Positions 1 to 12,500 of a stretch of 33,414 bases of DNA are shown piece by piece. The translations under genes and the position numbers were made by a program. The stretch's first letter is position 1; the number at the start of each line of letters is the position of its first letter. Origin of the DNA: an uncultured Francisellaceae bacterium (GTDB lineage: Bacteria > Pseudomonadota > Gammaproteobacteria > UBA6186 > Azoamicaceae); assembly GCA_945956915.1 (NCBI GenBank), contig CAMFJH010000022.1:1-33414 (forward strand), written 5' to 3'. Below the pieces are notes generated by a model, which was not told where the DNA came from, did no database searches, and worked only from the letters and a program-made list of their open reading frames with translations.

Positions 1-560
1 ATTTTCAAGTAAAAATAAGAGGGTATAGAATAGAGTTGGGTGAAATAGAAAATGCATTGATTTCTATTGAACACATTAAACAAGCTGTTGTTTTAGCGAA
101 ACGAGCAAAGAGTAATAAATACTTAGTCGCTTATTTTGTGTCTGATATTGAAGTAAAAGATGATTATATTCTAAATCAGCTATCAATTAAATTGCCAAGT
201 TATATGATCCCTAGTGCTTTGGTAAGAGTGGACAGTTTCCCATTGACTGCCAGCGGTAAAATTGATAGAAAGGCATTACCCGATCCTAAATTTACAAATA
301 TTGATACCTATGTGGCACCCAGAAATGAATTGGAAAAAAGAGTTTGTAAGGTTTGGGCAGAAATATTAGATTTGCCTGCTGATAAAATAGGAATAGAAGA
401 GGATTTTTTTAGGCTCGGCGGTAATAGTATTTTAGCCATAAGACTGTTAGGGAAGTTAAATACTGAAGTAGGCAGTAACATCATACTGTCAACAATTTTT
501 AAGCATAATAGCATAAAGAAGCTGTCTCACTATCTTTCACAAAATGTCGAGGATACGATA
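1..560 (+). other. NRPS module 1 (partial): end of adenylation domain and PCP
   Basis: Only motifs A8 to A10 of the adenylation domain are visible, ending with the lysine motif LTASGKIDRKALP near 243-281. A peptidyl carrier domain follows, with LGGNSI and its phosphopantetheine serine at 426-428. The pocket residues lie beyond the left edge, so the substrate cannot be read. There may be further modules upstream. Confidence 0.93.
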
Positions 561-3500
561 ATAATAAATAAGTCTATTTTTATTAAAAGTGAGGAGCAAA
601 TATTATCTTTTGCTCAAGAGAGATTATGGTTTATTGAAAAATATGAGCAAGGTACTAATGCTTATAATGTTCCTATGATATTTAGACTATCTAATAAGAT
701 TAATTTAGAAATATTAAAATCTAGTATTAATAGCGTTGTGGCTAGACACGAAATACTGAGAACTTTAATCAAAGAAAGTGCTGAAGGAAAAGGTTATCAA
801 TTGGTGATAGATGAAAAAGAATATCCACTAGAGATAAACGAGATAAATATAATAAATCATTCAATATTAGATATAGAACTTAGTAAGGAAATAAATCATG
901 TATACGATTTAAGTACTAAATATCCAATTAGAGTTTGTATATACAAGATGGCTGTTGATAACAGCATAAATACAGCACAGTGCTACTTAAGCATAAATAT
1001 TCATCATATAGCTTTTGATGGCTGGTCTCTTGATATACTATTAAGGGATTTACGTGCATATTATAAATATCATTTAGAGCGTTTTCAAGGCTTAGATTCT
1101 GAGCTAAGCTTACCAGAATTAAATATCCAATATAAGGATTTTGCTTTATGGCAAAGAAATTATTTGAGCGGTAAAAAATTAGATGAACAGTTAAATTATT
1201 GGAAGAAGAAATTATATGGTTATGAGACATTAAATTTAGCTACTGATAAAAAAAGACCAAGCCAGATCGATTACAAAGGTTCATATATCCATTTTGAGAT
1301 TGTAGAAGATACATCTAGAAAATTAAGAGAACTGGCTAAAGAGCTAAATGTGAGCTTATATAGTCTACTCTTAAGTGGTTATTATCTGATGTTAGGAGCT
1401 TATAGTAATCAAGACGATATTGTACTAGGTGCTCCTATCGCGAATAGACATTATAATCAGATAGAAAACTTAATTGGATTTTTTGTAAACGTGTTAGTAC
1501 TAAGGACAAAAATAGACTCCAATGTATCAATAATAGAATTTATTCAAAGAATTGGTCAAGAAGTAGTAGAAGCTCAATTACATCAAGATTTACCTTTTGA
1601 AAGATTAGTAGAAGAATTGGATGTAAATAAAGACACCAGTAGGCATCCAATATTTCAAGTAATGTTCACTGTGCAAAGTTTTGGAGGTATGCTTTATAAT
1701 AAAGAAAATAAATCAACAGATAATATTGATACCGATCTGTTTAATGTATTACATGGGCATCAAACTGCAAGTAGCATATTTAATGTTACAAAATTTGACA
1801 CAGCTCTATTTATAGATGATAGTCAGTTGCAGCTAAGAGGATTATTTAATTATGCAGTTAGCCTATATGCAGAGGAAACAATTAGTCAATATGTAAAAAC
1901 ATATACAAACATATTATATCAATTAGCTATGCTTTCAAAGAATAGATTAAAGCAAGGCCAAACAAAAATAAAAAATATAAATTATTTAGATCAGAAACAA
2001 TACGACAAGATAATGTGTCGATGGAATCAAACAGATAGAGTTTATCCCGACGATAAAACAATAAATAAACTGTTTGAAGAACAGGTGGAAATACATCTTG
2101 ATAACATCGCGATGGTTTACAATGAGAAGGAAATATCATACAAAACACTGAATAAATTATCTAATAAATTGGCAAATTATCTAATTAAAAATCAAAAAAT
2201 TAAAGCTGATACATTAGTATTATTATGTTTAGATAGAAATGAACATATGTTAATAGCTATTCTTGCAGTATTAAAGGCAGGGGGTGCATATGTCCCTATA
2301 GACCCAAGTTATCCTGACGAGAGAATCCAATATATACTTAAAGACACCGGTGGTAAAGTGGTTTTAACAAATGCAGTGCATGAAGAGAGATTAAAAAAGC
2401 TAATTAAAATAAATGTTAATTTATCTGATATGAATGCTAATCAACGAAAAAAAGTATTGGTAATAGATAGTCAAGAAATGCAAGAGCAATTATTGTTGCA
2501 AGCTGATTCTAACCCAAAAACTGTTACAACAAGTGCGAATTTAGCCTATGTCATATATACATCAGGTACAACGGGTAATCCAAAAGGAGTTATGATTGAA
2601 CATAAGAGCGTATTAAATACTATATTATCATTGGACAAAATATATGATTTTAAAAAAGGAAATAAAGTAACGGCCTGGACATCATACACTTTTGATGTCT
2701 CTGTGTCAGAATTTTTTGTTGTGCTGTGCAGAGGAGGTGTGTTGCACCTACTCAGTGAAGAGGTCAGAAGAGATCCGTTGTTGATTAGTAAATATATTTT
2801 AAAAAATAGTATTAATTATGTATATCTACCTCCAGTGCTATTGTCTGATTTGCCAAAGATTAAATACACTACACTATTTGGTATAGTGTATGCTGGAGAA
2901 CCATGTAATTCAGTTACGGGTAAATACTGGTCAACGCAATGCAACCTATACAATTATTATGGGCCAACAGAAATAACCATATATGCAACAGGTACAAAAA
3001 TAATAGAAGGGAATGTAAATTTAATAGGTTCTCCTATTTATAATACAGTTTGCTACGTATTGGATAGAAATTTGAACCCTTTGCCTATTGGTGCAATAGG
3101 TGAGTTGTACTTAGGGGGAGTAGGTTTGGCTAGGGGCTATTTAAATAGGCCTGAATTAACAGCTGAAAAATTTATTGATAACCCATTTAAGACTGAAAAC
3201 AAAAAGATATTTGGTAAAAATGAGAAGTTGTATAAAACTGGAGATCTAGTAAGGTGGACATCTAATGGTAATTTAGAGTATATAGGGCGTAATGATTTTC
3301 AGATTAAACTTAGGGGATACAGGATTGAATTAGGAGAAATAGAAAGTGTTCTGTCAAACTATAAAGGAATAAAGCAAAGCATAGTGATTGTTAAGGAGCA
3401 TGCAGACAACAATGGTAATAAAACTGGAAATAAATACTTAATAGCGTACTGTGTAAAAGCATTAAATTTAAAAAAGACTGACACAGAGGGCTTTATAAAT

Positions 3501-6500
3501 AAATGGGAAACCGTTTATGAATCAGAATATTTATCATTGGATATTGATAATTTTAAGCAAAACATAAAAGGCTGGAATAGCTCATATACGGAAAAGCCGA
3601 TAGATAAAACAGATATGCTGGAATGGATAAATGCGACAACAGATAGGATTAAAGAGTTAAAGCCAAAGGTAATATTAGAGGTTGGTAGTGGTAGTGGGCT
3701 AGTTTTATTTAACGTAATTGATGGTTGTGATTATTATTATGCGACTGATTTTTCTAAAAATGTTATAGATTACACTAATGATGTTGTTAGGCAGTTTGGG
3801 TATGGTAATAAAGTTTCTACTTATGTTTGTGCGGCGAATGAGTTGCCATATGAGGTGTTTGAAAAAACCTATGATACAGTAGTCATGAATTCAGTAGTTC
3901 AATACTTTCCAAATTTAGATTATCTAGAATTAGTTATCACAGAACTGATATCTAATATGAAAGATGTAGGACAGTTATTTATTGGGGATATAAGAGATTA
4001 CAGATTATTAAAATGTTTTCATTATTCAGTATTAAACTATAAAGGCGAAACAACAACTAAGGAGGTAGACTATTTAGCAAAGAGAGATAATGAATTGCTC
4101 GTTGCCCCAGAATATTTTATATGTTTAAAAAACTTAAATAAATTTATTACACATGTAGAAGTTATGCCTAAGATAGGTAAAGCTAATCATGAGATGAATA
4201 ATTATAGGTATGATGTAATACTATATATTAACAAAAAGAAAGAAAGTGATCACAATAGAAATTCTAGTATTAACATAGATGAATCTCAAATCGTTAAAAT
4301 AACAGATTTTGCTGGTTATGCTAATGCACAGACTAACTCTGATTATTTCATTGTAAAATACTTAAATAAAAGGATTGTACAAGACTATCTAGAATATAAT
4401 AAGTTCTATAACAATGAGCTGGCAATAAGTAAAAGCGATTGTGATAATATATTAAGCCTTAACGAAATAATAGAAAAAGTAGAAGAAAAAGGCTATAAGC
4501 TTAAATTATTATTAGATATCCATAACCCATTATATCTTAATATTATTGGGTACAAAGAGACCAATGGTGTAAATCTAAGAGTTTGTATTGATTTTAAGCA
4601 CAATGTCCAAAAAACAGACTTAGCTAACAACCCATTGGTCAGCTCTAAATTGCTGGAAAATAAATTAGGAAAAGAACTTAAGTCGTATTTAAGTACTAAG
4701 TTGCCAAATTATATGATTCCGGAGCACTACATACTATTAGAAAAGCTACCTCTTACTATAAATGGTAAATTAGATAGAAAGGCGTTGCCTGAACCTGAGT
4801 TTATCAATGAAAATAGTTTTGTAGCACCGACTACAGACTTAGAAAAAAAATTATGCACTCTTTGGGAAGAAGTTTTAAATCTTAAAAAAGTAGGTGTTGA
4901 AGATGATTTTTTTAAAATTGGTGGTAACTCTATTCTAGCGATTCGTTTTGTAAGTCTAGTAAATGTTAAATTGGGTTCTCAACTCTCTATTAAAGATGTC
5001 TTTAAATTTAGAACGCTTGCAAAATTAGCTAATTTAATCAAAAAATCTTTAGGTTGTTTCTATTATCAAGATTATTTGATTACTGAAGGCAATATTAATG
5101 TAAATGAGCCGTTTGACTTAACAAACATCCAGCAAGCTTATCTATATGGGCGATTAGATAACTTTGAGATGGGTAATGTATCTACGCATTGTTATTCAGA
5201 ATTATTATTTAGTAAAATTGATAGTTATCGATTTGAAGCAGCAGTTAATAAGCTTATTCAACGCCATGATGCACTAAGAACAATAATTAAAGATGATGCT
5301 CAATATATTTTACCTAACGTCGAAAATTATAATGTTATTGTGCATGGTAAAGTTGATCAATTTGAGCTAGAGGCTATTCGTAGTCGTTTATCTCATAAGG
5401 TATATCAAGTTCACCAATGGCCCTTGTTTGATTATGAAATTAGCCAATTTGAAGATCACTATATTTTACATTGGAGTTTCGATGCTTTAATCATGGATGC
5501 GACCAGTATGGGGATGTTCTTTAATGAGTTAGCCCAACTATATAATGCTGAAGAGATGGAGCAAGTTGAATTACCTGAGCTAAAGATTAATTTTAGAGAC
5601 TATACATTGAAATATAAAGAAGTTAGATCAAGCAAATTTTATTTTGAAGCAGAACAATACTGGGCTAAAAAATTAAATGAGTATAATTTTGATACTAAAT
5701 TGCCGATGCTTGTCAATCCAAGTAATGTGAGTCATCCTAAGTTTGTACGTTTAACTAAAACGATTTCTCAAACGCAATGGCAAAAAATTGAAAATAAAGC
5801 AAAATACTATAATGTAAGTTTGACTTCTGTTGTTTTGTATGTGTATGGACAAATTTTATCTAAATGGAGTGGTGAACCTAAGTTTTGTGTGAACTTAACC
5901 TTATTTAATCGCTTACCTTTACATGAGCAAGTGAATGATATTTTAGGCGATTTTACTGTACTAGAATTGTTTAATTTTAAGCGAAATATTGAAGGAGATA
6001 TTCAGACTGACATTCATGCAGTTCATGCTGAGTTATGGGAAGATATTGAAAATAACCTATTTGATGGTGTTGATTTCCAGAGGTTGATTCGCAAAGAGTT
6101 AGGTATGGCTCAAAATCAATCTTTATCTCCAGTGGTTTTAACCAGTGTGTTGGGAAATAAAAATTTTAAATCTTCTTTTGAGGATTATATAGGCGTTGGT
6201 TATTCCATTACTCAAACGTCACAAGTATATTTAGATAATAAAGCTTATCAAACTGAAGAAGGTTTTGTTGCTGAATGGGATTATGTGGAGCAATTATTTG
6301 ATCCTGTAATTATTAAGCAAATGCACGCTGATTATTGCAATTTGATAGAAAGCTTGGCGGAATTAGATTGGCAAAAGGCATTGCCAGAGATAGGTCTTTC
6401 AGAGAAGGACAAAGCTGTTATTGATAAAGCAAACAGCAATTTTCAACCATCAGTAACACTAAACCTATTTGATCTCTGTTTATCAAATCTAAGTCAAAAA

Positions 6501-9500
6501 CTAAGAAGAATTGCACTCGTAGATACTAAGGGCATATATACTTATCATGACATAAAACGATCTAGTTATCATATTGCTAGGTATTTACATGATCATGGAT
6601 TGTGTAAATCTAATTGTTTAATTGGTGTGTTGAGTGAAAAAGGTTATCAACAAGTTGTGTCTATATTGGGTATTATACAATCAAGCGCAGCATATTTACC
6701 AATAAACATGGATTGGCCAAAAGGTCGAATTGATGAGGTATTAGAAGAAGGGTTAGTTAATACTGTATTGATATCACAACTTGAATTTAATAGATCCATT
6801 AAAGAGAGCAATCTTGAGTTTAAATACAATTGGTTGATTATTGAAGATGTTATTAAATATCAACCGAAAGTGGCTGAAGGAAAATTTTCTAAAATAAATT
6901 TAGAGGATGTTGCTTATGTGATTTTTACTTCAGGCAGTACAGGGAAACCCAAGGGTGTAACTATATCACATAAAAATGCTGTTAATACGATTACTTCTGT
7001 TAATAATAAGTTTAATATTAGCAAAGAAGATAAAGTCCTAGCTATATCAGAGTTGAGTTTTGATTTGTCAGTTTACGATATTTTCGGTATGCTTGCAGCT
7101 GGAGGAACAATCATATTTCCGGATCAGAAAATAATAAAAGAGCCTAAGCATTGGTATGATTTAATTATTCAGCATCGAATAACAGTATGGAATACCGTTC
7201 CGCAACTTATGCAGTTATTAATTGATTACGTGAATGACGCTGGTAAGGTGTTAGACACTCTGAAAGTTGTGTTAATGAGTGGCGATTGGATTCCGATAAC
7301 ACTTCCAGAGCAAATCAAAATGTACGCCCCAAATACTCTCGTAATGAGTTTGGGTGGGGCGACTGAAGGGGCGATTTGGTCAATATGGTATGAAATTGAT
7401 AAAATTAAACCAGACTGGTCATCCATCCCTTATGGATGTGCAATGCCAAATCAAAAGATGTATGTTCTTAATAGTTTTAAAGAACATTGTCCTGTTGGTG
7501 TGGTTGGCGAAATTTATATTGGTGGAGAGGGTGTTGCATTAGGTTATTGGAACGACGAAGAGAAAAGTAAAGTAAGCTTTATTCAACATAACAGATTAGG
7601 AAGGTTATATAAAACAGGTGATTTAGGTAAGTGGAGCAACTGTGGATATATGGAATTTGAAGGTCGAAAGGACCAACAAGTTAAATTGAATGGTTACAGA
7701 GTTGAATTAGAAGAGGTATCTTCTAGGCTTACCATGATAAAGGAAATAGAGAAGTCGTTAGTTATTATCAAAAGTAATCAATTGATTGCGTATTTTATTA
7801 CAAATCAGAATGACAAAAGTGAAGACTTTAAGCAATATGAATCATATTTATCAATGTATCTACCGGCTTACATGCTTCCAAATCATTATATAAAATTGGA
7901 AAAATTTCCTTTAACCTCAAATGGTAAATTAGATATAAAGGCACTCCCTGATCCTGAGCATGCGAATAAAGATGAGTTTATAGCACCAAAAACAAATTTA
8001 GAAATGAAATTATGTCACATTTGGCAAGAAATATTAAATCTTGATAAAGTTGGCATAGCAGATGATTTCTTCAGACTGGGTGGAAATTCCATTTTAGCGA
8101 TAAAGTTATCACATCAAATAAGGAAGTTATTAGATTTTAATGTAGCTATAGCAGATATTTTCAAGTATAAAACCGTATCCAAATTAATAGATTTTTTAAG
8201 TTTACACCGAAATATAGATATAATAATTACGCCAAAATATTTAAAGCAATATCCCCTCTCTTTCGCACAAGAGCGACTTTGGTTTATTGAGCAATATGAA
8301 AAAGGGACTAACGCTTACCACATTCCTATATTTATTGAATTGCAAGAAGGTTTAGATAAAGATAGATTAACGATTGCAATCCAACAAGTTATTCAAAGAC
8401 AAGAGATTTTAAGAACTATATTTAAACAAGAAAAGGATGAATATTATCAAATTGTTATTGATGATAAGCTTAAGATTAATGAATATGATTACACAGAAAT
8501 AGATATTGATAAGCAATTAGAACAGGATATTCATACCCCTTTTGATTTGCAAAAGAACTTTCCTATAAGAATTAACTTTTATCATAAAAAAAATGCGATC
8601 TATATTTTAGTGAATATCCATCATATAGCCTCAGATGGCTGGTCTATGGATATCTTGTTTAGAGAAATTAGTAGCCTTTATTACGGTAAAAATTTGCCAG
8701 CCTTATCTGTTCAGTATAAAGATTTTAGTGTATGGCAAAGAGAATATTTACAAGGGGAAGAACTCGAAAAACAATTAAGTTATTGGCTATTGAGATTGCG
8801 AGGGTACGAGACATTTACTTTGTCCACAGATAAATTAAGGCCTAAGCAAATATCCTATTTGGGTGATGATGTTTTATTTAGTATTAATGAGTCTTTAGCA
8901 ACTCAACTAAGAGCTTTATCAAGAAAGCAGGAGTGCTCATTATATGCTATTTTGCTATCTGGTTTTTATATTTTGCTCAGTAAATATAGTGGTCAAGATG
9001 ATATTGTAGTAGGGACACCCATCGCTAATCGGCATTATGCAGGAATAGAAGATTTAATAGGATTTTTTGTCAATAGTCTAGCTCTGCGAGAAAATATTAA
9101 TCAAGAAAACAATGTTCTAGAGTTTATATCTCAAGTTCAACATAACTTAATAGCTGTTCAACAACATCAAGATCTACCCTTTGAAAAATTGGTTGAAGAG
9201 CTAAATGTAGAAAAAGATACATCTAGACATCCGATATTTCAAGTTATGTTTAGTGTGCAATCCTTTGGAGATAACGTTGAAAAAAAACTATTTAAAGATT
9301 TGAAGCTGAACAACCATTCTGTGGCTAAATTTGATCTCAGTTGCTTTATGGATGATTCTAAAGCTGAGATTCAAGGAATATTTAACTTTGCCACTTCTCT
9401 TTTTAATAAATCAACCATAGAAAGGATGGTTAGTCATTATGTGATTGTTTTAGAGCAAATGGTTAGAAGTCAAGAAAAACGAATCAAAGACTATTGTTTA

Positions 9501-12500
9501 CTGAGTAAAAATGAGTATCAACAACTTATCATAAACTGGAATCAAACTGAAAAAGAATATTCAAAAGATAAAACGATTCATCAATTATTTGAACAGCAAG
9601 TGTCAAAAGCACCAAATAAGATAGCTATTGTTTTTGAAGAGCAGCAACTCACATATGCCGAGCTAAATGCTAAAGCGAATCAATTAGCAAGACATTTACA
9701 TACTCAAACACAGATTAAATCAGATACCTTAATTGGAATATGCTTAGATAAAAGTCTAGAAATGCTCATTGGAATATTAGGTGTCCTGAAAGCAGGTGCT
9801 GCTTATGTGCCAATTGATCCTGAATACCCAGTTGAACGCATCAATTATATTTTAGATGACAGCCAAATAAAGCTTATTTTAACCCAATCACATTTAATCG
9901 AAAGCTTGCAAGAAATAACAGGCATTAGCTTGATGGCGTTAGATGCATATGGTTATAAAAATCAAGAAACAAAAAATTTAGAAGTTCAAAATAAAGCAAT
10001 AGATTTAGCTTATGTGATTTACACCTCGGGAACGACAGGTAAGCCTAAAGGGGTTATGAACTCTCATGGTAATATTATAAGCCTAATAAGGAATGATTTT
10101 ATTAAAGTGACAGACAATGATTCATTTGTTTTTCTATCTTCTCAAGTGTTTGATGCCTCTATTTTTGAAATATGGATGCCATTAAGCTACGGGGCAAAAT
10201 TAATTATACCTGTTGATACTAAAAAGTTAGTTGCAGATTCAAACAAGTTTAGAAATTTTTTAGATAAAAAGAGTATCAATATACTTTGGCTTACTAAGAC
10301 ATTGTTTAATGCTATATTTATTAACAACCCATTAACATTTAAAAACATTAAATATCTTTTAATAGGTGGAGAGATCTTAGATGTAGATATTATTAATTCT
10401 TTGGTAGCTATTAAGGATAAGGAGCAATATATTATAAATGGATATGGACCTACTGAAAGTACTACATTTTCTTCAACATATTTTATTGAAAATATAATTA
10501 AAGATCCTTCAGTACCTATAGGTAAGAGTATTAATAATCGATACTTATATATATTAGATAAATACGGTTCTCCAGTTCCGATGGGTGTAATAGGTGAACT
10601 TCACATTGGTGGTGCGGGTTTAGCACGTGGTTACTTAAATAAACCTGAATTAACAGCTCAAAAATTTATTGAAAATCCATTTGCAACTCAAAAAGATATC
10701 GAAAAAGGTTATACTAAATTATATAAAACAGGAGATTTGGTTAAATGGTTACCCGATGGAAATATAGCGTATATTGGTAGAAATGACTTTCAAGTTAAAA
10801 TAAGAGGTCACAGGGTAGAGCTTGGTGAAATAGAGCATGCTTTAACTTCCATTGACTGCATTAAGCAATCTTGTGTATTGGCAAGAGAAAGGAATGGTCA
10901 TAAATACCTGATTGCATATTATTTGACAGATACTGAAATAAAGGAAGAAGCTATTTTAAATCAACTCTCAATGAAATTGCCAGATTATATGTTGCCTAGC
11001 GTTTTGGTAAGAATGGAACATTTCCCATTGACCATTAATGGTAAATTAGATAGAAAGGCATTGCCTGATCCTGATTTTAAGAATAAAGACAGCTTTGTAG
11101 CTCCAAGAACAAATTTAGAAATAAAATTATGTCATATATGGCAAGAAATTTTAAATCTAAATAAAGTGGGCATTGAAGATGATTTCTTTAGGATAGGTGG
11201 AAATTCTATTTTGGCGATAAAGCTATCACATCAAATCAGAAAATTATTAGATTTCAATATCGCCATAGCAGATATTTTCAAACATAAAACCATATCTAAG
11301 TTAGTAAATTGTTTAAGTTTTCATGAAGCAGTAAATGTAATAATCAAGCCAAAAGATTTAGAACAATACCCCCTGTCTTTCGCACAGGAACGACTTTGGT
11401 TTATAGAGCAATATGAGCAAGGAACTAATGCCTATCATCTTCCTATATATATTGAATTGCAAGAAGCGGTAGATAAAGATAAATTAAAGAGTGCAATCAA
11501 ACAAGTTGTTCAAAGACACGAAATTTTAAGAACTATCTTCAAGCAAGAAGAAGGTTTGTACTATCAAGTCGTTCTTGATAATGTAATTAATATTAACGAA
11601 TACAACTATACAGAGTTAAATATTGACAAACAGCTAGAAAAGGATATGCATACACCTTTTAATTTGCAAAAAGATTTTCCAATAAGGATCAATTTTTATC
11701 ATAAAGAAAATGCAAGCTATATTTTAGTCAATATGCATCATATAGCTTCTGATGGTTGGTCTGTGGATATCTTTTTTAAAGAGATAAATACACTTTATCA
11801 TGGAAAAGATTTACCAGCGTTATCGATTCAATATAAAACATTTAGTGCATGGCAAAGAGAATATTTACAAGGAGAAGTGTTAGAAAAACAATTAAGTTAT
11901 TGGTTAGAAAAACTACAGGGATTCGAATCTCTAAATTTGTGCACAGATAATTCAAGGCCTAAAGAAATATCTTATTCTGGCGAAGATGTTATATTTAGTA
12001 TTAACGAATCGTTATCAAATCAACTAAGAGCATTATCAATACAGCAAGGTTGCTCACTGTATGTAATTTTATTATCAGGTTTTTATATTTTTCTGAATAA
12101 ATACAGCGGTCAAGATGATATTGTATTAGGAACTCCTATTGCTAATAGGCATTATGCAGAGATCCAGGATTTAATAGGATTTTTCGTTAATAGCTTGGCA
12201 CTGCGAGAGCATGTTGATCAAGAAAGTAACATTTTAGAGTTTATATCTCAAGTTCAATATAATCTTATAGCTGCTCAAAGATATCAAGACTTACCCTTTG
12301 AAAAGCTGGTTGAAGAATTAAAGTTAGAAAAAGATACATCCAGACATCCAATATTTCAAGTGGTATTTAGTGTGCAGTCCTTTTGTAACAATATTGAAAA
12401 TGATCTATTTAAATCTTCGGGGCTAAATAGCAATTCTATTGCGAAGTTTGATCTTAGTTGTTTTATGGACGATTCTAAAAATGAGATTCACGGGTCATTT

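Noticed and set aside
36..38. TTG at 36 as the NRPS start
   Set aside because: The same frame is open to base 3 and encodes adenylation motif A8, so the gene clearly continues beyond the left edge.
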